Shown here piece by piece: positions 33,744 to 41,829 of a stretch of DNA of 64,000 nt. Under the pieces are notes generated by a model. That model had not been told where the DNA came from. It worked only from the letters and a program-made list of their open reading frames with translations, and searched no databases. Every line of letters starts with the position of its first letter. Positions within the stretch are counted from its first letter, which is position 1. A program made the translations under genes and the position numbers. The DNA lies in contig JAKLHY010000010.1 in NCBI GenBank assembly GCA_022709905.1, forward strand, positions 1-64,000, in the 5' to 3' direction. This stretch comes from Verrucomicrobiota bacterium. Lineage in GTDB: Bacteria > Verrucomicrobiota > Verrucomicrobiia > Limisphaerales > UBA1319.

Positions 33744-33902
33744 ATGATCAAAACGATAGATCAAATCGACGAGGTAGTCCGCAACCCTAAACATCCATTC
33801 CGGCAGGTTGCCGATCGTCCAGAGAAACCCCAAAAACATCGTTATGAAAGACGTAAGATCAAGGAATTCCTAAGAAACTCAGAGTGGTCCTCTGAAAACT
33901 AA
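33744..33902 (+). CDS. Possible small protein (52 aa) before a strong terminator
   Basis: MIKTIDQIDEVVRNPKHPFRQVADRPEKPQ... ends with RRKIKEFLRNSEWSSEN: polar and basic, no signal peptide. A good AAAGGA ribosome site is 11 bases upstream, and an intrinsic terminator follows 25 bases after the stop. An alternative overlapping frame (33659-33790, MATQINKSSQVTGIVYAV..., 43 residues, also with a ribosome site) competes for the same DNA. One of the two is probably expressed; I cannot decide which. Confidence 0.4.
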   Translation: MIKTIDQIDEVVRNPKHPFRQVADRPEKPQKHRYERRKIKEFLRNSEWSSEN

Positions 33903-33927
33903 TTTCTAACCTATTCTTAACATAATT

Positions 33928-33960
33928 AAGTAAAGCCGCGCCCGTTGCGCGGCTTTACTT
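33928..33960. terminator. Strong bidirectional intrinsic terminator
   Basis: A perfect 14-base stem (AAGTAAAGCCGCGC/GCGCGGCTTTACTT) around a five-base loop CCGTT, with T-rich and A-rich flanks on both strands. It closes the rph-prmA region on the plus strand and lies 100 bases after the stop of the convergent sensor kinase gene. Confidence 0.9.
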
Positions 33961-34060
33961 TGTACGTTGGACAAGACTCTACAAACTCAATGCCCCTGCC
34001 AACCGACAGAGCCGATAGAGAGGAACTGACAACTCAGGACAACGGCGCAGTCGTTCGAGT

Positions 34061-35200
34061 TTACCGCAAGGGAAGTGTCAGACAGAACATCGTGCCCGCT
34101 TTGGAATTGCTTTGGAAGGTGACCTTGCCCTTCAGGAAACGGTCCGCCAGTAATCGTGCCGTATAAGTGCCCAATCCCCTATTCGCGCTCTTCGTGGAGA
34201 AAGAACGCTTAAAAACCTGAAGCTGAACGGCTTTTGTCATGGAAGACGGGTTGTGGACCTTCAAATGCACCGCTTTTCCGACCTGTTTACAGGACAAGGT
34301 CACTTTTTGTCCCGATTCGATCGCTTCGAGGGCATTCTTCACCAAGATTCCCAAAACGCATCGGACCAAGTCCGCATCTCCCTGGAATTCAACGGAATGA
34401 GAATCCGGATCGATCTGGATTGTCTTTCCTTCGCACACAGGATGGCGCGCAAAAGCCAGCTGAAGCTCGGACAGAACTCCGGCAGACTGAAGAGACTGAA
34501 GATTCGGATTCAAGGAGCCTTGCTCGGCAGCGATCAGGAGCCGTTGTGTGCGCAATTCATCGGCCAGCACGTTCAATCCGGACTGGATTCTGACGACGTC
34601 ATCCTTGAGACGGTTGGGGATCTGGTTTTTTAAAGGGTGAACGAACTCCTCCAGACTGGTGGTCAGGTTAGAGAGGTTTTGAACGAAAACCTTTTCGAGG
34701 GCTTGACGGCGTTTTTGATGGCTGATGTCGTTGATAGAAAGGATCGTAAAACGTTCTTGCTCAATCTGGAATGGCGTTGCGGTCACCAGGAGATCTAGGG
34801 CCTCTTGATTGAGGTTAATCACGCGGGTCATCCGGCATTCCTGAGTGTCGGGGACCCCGCCGAGACTGGAAACAATCGCCTTTAATGCCCCGCAGTGAGC
34901 GCAGAACTGTGTCTTCCCACAATCATGGGCGGTTTCCTGGGCGTGGACGCATCCAAGGGCCTCTCCGGGACGCTTGCCGAGAAGGATTTTGGCATCGATC
35001 GCTCCGGTGAGTTTACGTGCGGTTTCGGTGGCAAAGACAATTTGACGTTGTTGATTGAGAATCAACAAAGCGTTGCCTGAGGCGTTGACCAGACTTAGTG
35101 CCAAAGGGGATTGCGAAAAAAAGGAAGCTTGTTTGCGGATGACCGCAATCGGCACTCGTTCGGAGGCAACGAACTCGGTTAATGGAATCTGCTCGCTCAT
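34061..35200 (-). CDS. PAS-type sensor with HATPase domain and degenerate H-box
   Basis: 379 residues, no transmembrane helix. The N-terminal PAS-like region (about 35-160) carries four cysteines, C83, C94, C100 and C103, in the order GCVHA...DCGKTQFCAHCGA, a cluster seen in a group of bacterial PAS kinases and perhaps a metal or redox site. The C-terminal ATPase has an N-box (LVKNALEAI, 287-294) and a G-box (STKSANRGLGTYTARLLADRF). Where the phospho-acceptor His normally lies (FFHDxxN), this protein has FVQNLSN at 172-178, with Gln for His. A possible substitute is H188. It may be an atypical kinase, a phosphatase or a regulator. No response regulator gene is adjacent. Confidence 0.82.
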   Translation of the reverse strand: MSEQIPLTEFVASERVPIAVIRKQASFFSQSPLALSLVNASGNALLILNQQRQIVFATETARKLTGAIDAKILLGKRPGEALGCVHAQETAHDCGKTQFCAHCGALKAIVSSLGGVPDTQECRMTRVINLNQEALDLLVTATPFQIEQERFTILSINDISHQKRRQALEKVFVQNLSNLTTSLEEFVHPLKNQIPNRLKDDVVRIQSGLNVLADELRTQRLLIAAEQGSLNPNLQSLQSAGVLSELQLAFARHPVCEGKTIQIDPDSHSVEFQGDADLVRCVLGILVKNALEAIESGQKVTLSCKQVGKAVHLKVHNPSSMTKAVQLQVFKRSFSTKSANRGLGTYTARLLADRFLKGKVTFQSNSKAGTMFCLTLPLR

Positions 35201-35452
35201 GAGTCAGTCAAGATAGCCACCTGTTCTGTTTGACAGCAACAGTCTACCCGGATATTCAATCTTTAATTCAGAGGGTATGTTTGGAAACGGCCTTGATGCA
35301 ATCCCAAATCCCCAGGCGGCACAAAAAACCGAGTGTCAGAAGCATGAAAATCCAACCAGGGAAACCACTCGGATGCTCGACAGGAAGAGGTCTTTAGGTT
35401 CCAATCGTTGCTGAATGATGGATCCGCATAACCCCAGGAATAAAGGCAAGTG
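35201..35452. other. Intergenic region between divergent sensor and helicase genes
   Basis: About 250 bases separating two divergent genes, so promoters for both should lie here. I see no clear consensus box. Only the AAAGG ribosome site just upstream of the helicase start stands out. Confidence 0.4.
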
Positions 35453-37465
35453 ATGGCCCGCGAATATACGCTTCGTCCCTTTAATGAATCTCGCGATCTA
35501 CGGATCGATTATGCGCGGGAATTGAATGATCAGCAGCAGGCGGCAGTCCTGTCACCTCCGGGCCCGGCACTGGTTCTGGCCGGGGCGGGATCCGGCAAAA
35601 CACGGACGCTGATTTACCGGGTGGCCTATCTCCTGGAACAGGGCATTCCGCCGGAGCGATTGCTTTTGTTGACGTTCACCAACAAGGCGGCGAAGGAGAT
35701 GATGAACCGGGTGACAGATCTGCTGGGGGGCACTTTGATGGGATTGTGGGGAGGGACGTTTCATTCCATCGGCAATCGTGTTTTACGGGGGCATGCCGCC
35801 CAGATTGGTTTTCGGCCTGAGTTTTCCATTTTGGATCGGGAGGATGCCAACGCCCTCATTAAGGCGTGTGTGAACGAGGTCGAGCCGGCCAAAAAACCGA
35901 AGGGTTTTCCCAAGCCGGATGTCTTGAGCGAGCTAATTTCCCTAGCAATTAACACGCGGAAGTCCCTGGCCGAGATGGTGAATCAGCGCTTCCCACAGTT
36001 CTCGGAGTTTCTGGATGAACTGGAGGCGATCGCCCGAGCTTATCAGGCCAGGAAAAGGGCTGACAACGCGATGGATTTCGACGATTTGCTCGAGCGATGG
36101 TTCGAGCTGATGAGCGCGCACTCGGAGATCGCCGAGGACTGGCAGCGTCGTTTTCAGTTTGTTCTGGTGGATGAATACCAGGATACGAACCAGCTGCAGA
36201 GCGATTTGGTGGATCTTCTGGTGGCGCGTCACCGCAATGTTATGGCTGTAGGAGACGACGCGCAGAGCATCTACTCGTGGCGGGGAGCAAACTTTCAGAA
36301 CATTCTGCGGTTTCCCCAACGATATCCGGAGGCCGTGGTCTTCAAAATCGAGAAAAATTACCGAAGCAGCCCGGAAATCCTGGCGGTGGCTAACGCGGCT
36401 ATCCGCGCCAATGTCCAGCAGTTTGCCAAGGAATTGACCCCGGTTTGTTCCAGCGGTACCCCTCCGGCCCTGGTCGTCTGCGCGGATGCGGAACAACAGG
36501 CGGCCTTTGTGGCTCAGCGCATTCTGGAATTGCACGAGCAGGGCGCTTCGCTTCAGGGAATTGCGGTGCTTTATCGTTCTCATTTTCACGCCTTGGAGCT
36601 CCAGATGGAACTGACCCGCCGCGGCATTCCCTTTCAGATCACGAGCGGGATTCGTTTCTTTGAGCAGGCTCATATCAAGGATATCAGCGCCTATCTTCGG
36701 CTGGTCCACAATCCCCGGGACGAACCGGCCTTCAAACGGCTGATTCTGACGCTGCCGGGCATTGGTCCGAAGGCAGCCGAGAGAATGTGGAAGACATTCC
36801 AGGAGGTGCTTCAGATCGAGGAGGGGGGGACGATGGATCTGACGAAGGCCCTGCGTCGAGTCCAGACGGCCATCCCCAAGAAGGCCCAGACCGATTGGTC
36901 CCAGCAGCAGACCGTGCTGGAGCAAATCGCCCAGCCTGACATAAAAAACCGTCCCGGGGAGTTGATTCGCTGGATCCTGGAGGCGGGCTACTCCGACTAT
37001 GTCAAGTCCAACTACACCAATCACAGGTCTCGTTTGGACGATTTGGAGCAGTTGGCGATCTTTGCCCAAGGCTTCGCCGGCACCGAGGAGTTTCTCAGTC
37101 AACTGGCATTGCTGTCTGGCGTCGATACCGAAGGCAATCCCGCTTTTGCCGAGCAAGAGGGACAGATCAAGCTTTCGACGGTGCATCAGGCCAAGGGGCT
37201 TGAGTTCGATATCGTGTTTGTGATCATGTTGTGCGAGGGACTGTTTCCCCATGCCCGAGCGGTCGAGGAAGCCGTGAGCGAGGAGGAGGAGCGCCGGTTG
37301 TTTTACGTCGCCGTCACCCGTGCCCGGCGTGAGCTCTATCTTTCGTATCCCTTGCTGCGATTCCGGGGCGGATTTCTGGGCAGTCCTTCCATGATCCCAT
37401 CGCGTTTCCTCCGGGAAATTGACGCCCAACTTGTCGAGGAATGGCGTTTGCATCCGCACCATTGA
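35453..37465 (+). CDS. UvrD/PcrA/Rep-type ATP-dependent DNA helicase
   Basis: 670 residues. A superfamily 1A 3'-5' helicase for repair or replication restart. All motifs are present in order: Q-motif LNDQQQAAV, Walker A AGAGSGKTRTL, Ia LTFTNKAAKEM, II LVDEYQDTNQLQ, III VGDDAQSIYSWRGA, IV VFKIEKNYRSSPEIL, V STVHQAKGLEFDIVFV and VI FYVAVTRARREL. It ends soon after motif VI, without the long C-terminal extension of E. coli UvrD. GTG and ATG are adjacent; ATG at 35453 has better spacing from AAAGG. UvrD, PcrA or Rep cannot be separated here. Confidence 0.93.
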   Translation: MAREYTLRPFNESRDLRIDYARELNDQQQAAVLSPPGPALVLAGAGSGKTRTLIYRVAYLLEQGIPPERLLLLTFTNKAAKEMMNRVTDLLGGTLMGLWGGTFHSIGNRVLRGHAAQIGFRPEFSILDREDANALIKACVNEVEPAKKPKGFPKPDVLSELISLAINTRKSLAEMVNQRFPQFSEFLDELEAIARAYQARKRADNAMDFDDLLERWFELMSAHSEIAEDWQRRFQFVLVDEYQDTNQLQSDLVDLLVARHRNVMAVGDDAQSIYSWRGANFQNILRFPQRYPEAVVFKIEKNYRSSPEILAVANAAIRANVQQFAKELTPVCSSGTPPALVVCADAEQQAAFVAQRILELHEQGASLQGIAVLYRSHFHALELQMELTRRGIPFQITSGIRFFEQAHIKDISAYLRLVHNPRDEPAFKRLILTLPGIGPKAAERMWKTFQEVLQIEEGGTMDLTKALRRVQTAIPKKAQTDWSQQQTVLEQIAQPDIKNRPGELIRWILEAGYSDYVKSNYTNHRSRLDDLEQLAIFAQGFAGTEEFLSQLALLSGVDTEGNPAFAEQEGQIKLSTVHQAKGLEFDIVFVIMLCEGLFPHARAVEEAVSEEEERRLFYVAVTRARRELYLSYPLLRFRGGFLGSPSMIPSRFLREIDAQLVEEWRLHPHH

Positions 37466-37646
37466 GGCGCACCGGTGGTTGCGGCGAAACGCCAGCCAAT
37501 TGAGAGACACCCCACTAAGTGCTTTTGCAGATCGCAAGCTCACGGGATCCGGAAAGGCAAATCAAGACGGTGTTGATATCTGAATAACAGTGTGTCTTGT
37601 GGATTGACCCTCCCAGCCAAGTCGGTTATCAAGCTGGGAAATACGT

Positions 37647-38978
37647 ATGAAAACTTCCTGGCTTTCGACTCTGTCCTGCCGGTTTTCCAGCCGGTGGATT
37701 TGCGCAATCTTGTTCGCATCTTGCCTGCCGGCATTTGCCGCGGCGCCCCCCGGTTTCACCCCTCTATTCAATGGCAAAGACCTGTCCGGATGGCGCGGCG
37801 GCGACACCTTTGATCATCGGAAACTTATGGCCATGCCCGAAGCCGAACGGGCTCAGCAGATCGAGAAATGGACCCAGTCCATGAGGGAACACTGGCGGGC
37901 CATTGACGGCGAATTAGTGAACGACGGTCACGGGGCCTACGCGACGACCGAGAAAGACTACGGAGATTTCGAGTTGCTGGTGGATTACCGGACCGTGCCC
38001 AAGGCCGATTCCGGCATTTACCTGCGGGGGGTTCCCCAGGTGCAGATCTGGGATTATACCGAGGCCGCCAAGTTTTCGATTGGAGCCAACAAAGGCTCGG
38101 GCGGTCTCTGGAACAATAGTGAAGGGGCGCCAGGAAAAGATCCGTTGGTGTTGGCCGACAAGCCCTTCGGTGAATGGAATTCGTTTCGCATCCTGATGGT
38201 GGGTTCCCGGGTCAGCATCTGGCTCAACGGCAAACTGGTGGTTGACCACGCCCGGATGGAGAATTACTACGATCGCAAAACGCCCATTCCCACCAAGGGC
38301 CCCATCCAACTCCAGACCCACGGTGGCGAAATTCGATGGCGCAATATTTATCTGCGGGAAATCGGGTCCCCCGAGGCCAACGAAATCTTGAGGCGCCACG
38401 ACCGCCAGGGCTATGAGACCGTTTTCAACGGAAAGGACTTCACCGGCTGGGCCGGGCCCCTCGATAATTACGAAATCATCGACGGCGCTGTGCGCTGCAA
38501 ACGGGAAAAAGGCGGCACCATCTATACCCAGGCCGAATATGCCGATTTTTCGGTCCGGCTCGAATTCCAACTGCCGTCGGGCGGGAACAATGGATTGGCG
38601 ATTCGGTATCCTGGCGCAGGCGATACTGCGTATGATGGCATGTGTGAATTGCAGGTGTTGGATGATCATTATGAAAAGGCAACCGGCGATAAGATCGATC
38701 CGCGCCAGGCCCACGGCTCCGCTTACGGAATGGTCGCCGCGCACCGCGGTTACCATCGCCCGGTGGGAGAATGGAACTTTCAGGAGGTCACCGTCAAAGG
38801 TTCCAAGATCAAGGTCGAGTTGAATGGCACCCTGATCCTGGATTGCGACCTGGCTGCTGTAAATCAATTCATGGGCGATAGTCCGCATCCCGGCAAAAAC
38901 CGCGTTTCAGGCCATTTTGGTTTTGCCGGACACAATGATCCGGTGCTGTTTCGCAACATCGAGATCCGGCGCTACTAA
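37647..38978 (+). CDS. Secreted protein with two DUF1080 (3-keto-disaccharide hydrolase-type) domains
   Basis: 443 residues. A signal peptide of about 32 residues (SRWICAILFASCLPAFAA) precedes two similar jelly-roll domains. Domain 1 begins PLFNGKDLSGWRGG and ends IQLQTHGGEIRWRNIYLREI. Domain 2 begins VFNGKDFTGWAGPLDNYEI and ends SGHFGFAGHNDPVLFRNIEIRRY. Within each are DSGIYLRG or NNGLAIRYPG and IWLNGKLVV or VELNGTLIL, as in DUF1080. The family includes beta-glucan and 3-keto-glucoside hydrolases and is abundant in Planctomycetota and Verrucomicrobiota. It probably acts on polysaccharides in the periplasm. The exact reaction is not shown by sequence. Confidence 0.88.
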   Translation: MKTSWLSTLSCRFSSRWICAILFASCLPAFAAAPPGFTPLFNGKDLSGWRGGDTFDHRKLMAMPEAERAQQIEKWTQSMREHWRAIDGELVNDGHGAYATTEKDYGDFELLVDYRTVPKADSGIYLRGVPQVQIWDYTEAAKFSIGANKGSGGLWNNSEGAPGKDPLVLADKPFGEWNSFRILMVGSRVSIWLNGKLVVDHARMENYYDRKTPIPTKGPIQLQTHGGEIRWRNIYLREIGSPEANEILRRHDRQGYETVFNGKDFTGWAGPLDNYEIIDGAVRCKREKGGTIYTQAEYADFSVRLEFQLPSGGNNGLAIRYPGAGDTAYDGMCELQVLDDHYEKATGDKIDPRQAHGSAYGMVAAHRGYHRPVGEWNFQEVTVKGSKIKVELNGTLILDCDLAAVNQFMGDSPHPGKNRVSGHFGFAGHNDPVLFRNIEIRRY

Positions 38979-39080
38979 TCCAATCACGCGACCCTCGGGC
39001 AGGCGGAGATGATCGGCTGAAGGGCGCCCCGCTCATACCTCGGGCACGGCTGGACCGATCGAGGATCCAGCCTGCTCGGA

Positions 39081-40592
39081 ATGGAGAAAAAGGCTGCTTG
39101 CATGGAAGAACATGCTTGCCCGGAAAACGAACCGGCCGGCGGTCCTTCAAAAAGACCTGTCTTGCGCTGGATGATTCGGAGTGCGGCGGTCGTGGTCTTG
39201 CTGTTGGCCATGATTGCCATCGCCTGCCTGGATAGCGTCGATTATGAACCTTACTTCAACGCCGAGTATTTCCGGGCCACGACCGATTATTGGCGCCAGC
39301 AAGCCGAGAAGGCCAAACCGGTAACGGGCGATTTGCGAGCGGGGTTTGCCCGGACCCTGCTCACCCCCGGCATCGGCTATGCCTCCAACAATCCGTCGAA
39401 GGGCCAATTCAAGGCCCTGCCGCTTGCGGGTTACGGCCAGCGTCAGGGCCGTTCGGCGACCGGGGTTCACGACGATCTCTATGTCAAGGCTGTCGCGTTT
39501 CAAGTCGGAGATCGTCTTGGGATCATGGTCGCCGCCGATGCCTTGATCATTCCGCGGGTCGTGACGGACATCGTGCTCGAGCAACTCGATCGAGATCTGA
39601 AGTTGAGCCGGGCCCAGGTCTATTTCTCTGCCACCCACACGCACTCCAGTTTGGGGGGCTGGGGAGAAGGCTGGGTGGCCGAAGCCTTTGCCGGAGGGTA
39701 TCAACCGGAAGCCATTTCCTGGTTCGCCGATCGTTTAGCGGGGGTCGTTCGAGCCGCCGTGGCCGATCTGAGTTCTGCCTCCATCGGCCATGGGAGGGTG
39801 GCGCGGCCCGAGTACGTGCGCAATCGATTGGTGGGTGAACGAGGGCGTGTCGATCCTGAACTCAGTTTTGCCTTGGTCAGGCAATCCGACGGCGACACGG
39901 CCGTGCTGGGGAGTTACGCCGCCCACGCCACTGTTCTCCCGGCAGGCAACATGGAATGGAGCGGAGATTATCCCGGTTGCTGGCAGCGGGCCGTGGAGAA
40001 GGCCACCGGCGGAATCGCGATCTTTCTGGCCGGAGGCATGGGCAGTCACAGTCCCGTGGCCGGTGAAAAGGGCTTTGTCGGCGCTGAACGCATGGGCAAC
40101 GGCCTGGCTCAGGCCTGTCTGGATCAGTTGCCCGGGCTTTCGCTTACGAACCGAATTGCTTTTGCGATTGCAGGACTGGAAATAACCCTGCCGGAACCCC
40201 AGGTGAGGATTAGTGACGCCATTCGGCTGCGACCCTGGCTGGCCCGGCGTTTGTTGCCCGTTGGACAGCGCGTGTTCCTGCAGGTGTTTCGTTTTCAGGA
40301 CTGGCGCTGGGTTTCCACTCCATGCGATTTCAGCGGCGAACTGGCCTTGGAGATTAAGGATTTCGCCCGCAGTCGGGGATTTCAAGCGGTCATCACCAGT
40401 TTCAACGGAGATTACGTCGGCTACGTCATTCCAAGCCGATACTACCATCTCGAAGGTTACGAGCCCCGGCTCATGTCTTTTTTCGGGCCGAACCTGCCCG
40501 ATTACTTCGAGGAATGGATCCGCAGACTGATGGTCGATTCAATCCATCCGACCGTGGAAATACAGGGTGAGATCTCCGTTGCTGAACACTAA
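39081..40592 (+). CDS. Membrane-anchored neutral/alkaline ceramidase-like hydrolase
   Basis: 503 residues. One N-terminal transmembrane anchor ([19 protein letters not shown]) is followed by the ceramidase N-terminal-type domain: [40 protein letters not shown], and zinc-binding [17 protein letters not shown]. The nucleophile region [10 protein letters not shown] and a late [16 protein letters not shown] are also typical. Classical ceramidases are about 650-700 residues with an extra C-terminal domain, which is absent here. Sphingolipid is therefore only one possible substrate; other amides are equally possible. Its 3' end overlaps the convergent pseudopilin gene by 54 bases. Confidence 0.82.
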   Translation: MEKKAACMEEHACPENEPAGGPSKRPVLRWMIRSAAVVVLLLAMIAIACLDSVDYEPYFNAEYFRATTDYWRQQAEKAKPVTGDLRAGFARTLLTPGIGYASNNPSKGQFKALPLAGYGQRQGRSATGVHDDLYVKAVAFQVGDRLGIMVAADALIIPRVVTDIVLEQLDRDLKLSRAQVYFSATHTHSSLGGWGEGWVAEAFAGGYQPEAISWFADRLAGVVRAAVADLSSASIGHGRVARPEYVRNRLVGERGRVDPELSFALVRQSDGDTAVLGSYAAHATVLPAGNMEWSGDYPGCWQRAVEKATGGIAIFLAGGMGSHSPVAGEKGFVGAERMGNGLAQACLDQLPGLSLTNRIAFAIAGLEITLPEPQVRISDAIRLRPWLARRLLPVGQRVFLQVFRFQDWRWVSTPCDFSGELALEIKDFARSRGFQAVITSFNGDYVGYVIPSRYYHLEGYEPRLMSFFGPNLPDYFEEWIRRLMVDSIHPTVEIQGEISVAEH

Positions 40593-41309
40593 CTTGGGTT
40601 GTGCCACGAACTTGCGGGCGGGAATCCAGGCCACATGACCATCGATATAGCCTTCGTTGGAACCGTCCGGGCTCTTTCCAGCCCGGTCAAAGTGGTTCAC
40701 CCCGCGGATTAACGGGTTTGGATCCCCCGGACGAAACCAAGAGTTCATGTGCTTCCGATTGATGTCGGACCAAACGATCGAGTAATAGGGCTGATCGCTG
40801 GTTTTGGAGGCGAAAATGGGTTTGGTAACCGTCTTGACGGAGTGATAGGAGGTTTTTTCGTATTCCGGTTCACCCACATAGTAAACGTAGCCCAGCACGG
40901 CGCTGGGTTCGCTGGGCCAAGTCCAGAAATCATCGCGATTCCACCCCGGATTCGAGGGGCAATAAAATTGAGAACGCTCGATTCGATACTGATCATGGAG
41001 GATATCCCTGAACTTGCGGCCAACCCAATGGGGATCCACATCTCCATCCTGCGCGAATCGATCCTGGTTATCATCAGCATACATGATAACGGCCAGGGTC
41101 TGCTGTCGCAGCGCGTTGTTGCAGGTAATCCGCTTGGACCGTTCTTTGGCTTGAGCCAGGACGGGAATGAGGAGCCCCGCCAGAATGGCGATGATGGCAA
41201 TGACCACCAGGAGCTCAATCAGTGTGAAGCCCATCCTGCCCGTGAACAACGCCGAACACGCTGGCAACCCGTCGTGTCCGCGGTGGATTTCCTGAAACCC
41301 GCAGTGCAT
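40539..41309 (-). CDS. Pseudopilin-like protein with prepilin leader
   Basis: 256 residues from the first ATG; a second at 41234 would give MGFTLIE directly. The class III leader reads [35 protein letters not shown], with cleavage after Gly and Glu5 in place. The globular part has [23 protein letters not shown] and a C-terminal [19 protein letters not shown], close to the H-x9-DG form of the DUF1559-like pseudopilins expanded in this phylum. Likely processed by the prepilin peptidase at 5866-6999 and used in a type II secretion or pilus-like assembly. Overlaps the ceramidase-like gene end to end. Confidence 0.87.
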   Translation of the reverse strand: MHCGFQEIHRGHDGLPACSALFTGRMGFTLIELLVVIAIIAILAGLLIPVLAQAKERSKRITCNNALRQQTLAVIMYADDNQDRFAQDGDVDPHWVGRKFRDILHDQYRIERSQFYCPSNPGWNRDDFWTWPSEPSAVLGYVYYVGEPEYEKTSYHSVKTVTKPIFASKTSDQPYYSIVWSDINRKHMNSWFRPGDPNPLIRGVNHFDRAGKSPDGSNEGYIDGHVAWIPARKFVAQPKLVFSNGDLTLYFHGRMD

Positions 41310-41378
41310 ACGTCTTTTTCTGACACTAAGTCATGCCGGGCCCGCTGCCAAGCCCGGCTTTGGCCTTCGTCCTGGTCT

Positions 41379-41775
41379 TCACTCGAAACGTATGACCGTG
41401 AAGGAATGCGAAGGAATCCGGCGGCTTCGCAGAAGTTCAGGAACTCGAAGATCCCCCATCCGTTCGACGAATGCGGATACCACCAGCCTGGCTGCAAAGA
41501 GGACATTGCCTTGGGGCAGCCAGCGGCCGCCATAAGCGGTAAATCCCTCCAGAGAGGGTGGCGGCGAGGGCTCAGAAAAGCTCTCGCCAAAGATCATCTG
41601 ACTGTCGATGCCTCCGTACACCTCGTGGTTGACATCCTCGATGCATGCTCCCGTCAGATATCGTGAAATCCGGTGAACCCTCTGATCCGCCTGAACAGTG
41701 ATTTGGGCCTCTTGAGCGCGGAGGCAGATCGTTGTTCCGGCAATAAACAGAAGAAAGAATGGGTTTCAGCCTCAT
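41379..41775 (-). pseudogene. N-terminal relic of a GH51-like alpha-L-arabinofuranosidase
   Basis: Reading from the ATG at 41775 with one frameshift near 41760 gives a signal peptide (FFLLFIAGTTICLRAQ), then YLTGACIEDVNHEVYGG and IDSQMIFGESFSEP, ending EGFTAYGGRWLPQGNVLFAA. These are the first conserved blocks of large secreted arabinofuranosidase-like glycosidases. Beyond LFAA the sequence becomes RLVVSAFVERMGDLRVPELLRSR, which looks like a dispersed repeat. The catalytic domain is gone. It would have released arabinose from plant polysaccharide. Confidence 0.65.
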
Positions 41776-41829
41776 CCACACGTTCCAGTAACCTTTTTTG
41801 GATTGCATTGTCTGGTCGGTTGAGACGAT

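Noticed and set aside
35942..37543. 533-residue minus-strand frame
   Set aside because: Antisense to the helicase gene, whose seven SF1 motifs are unambiguous.
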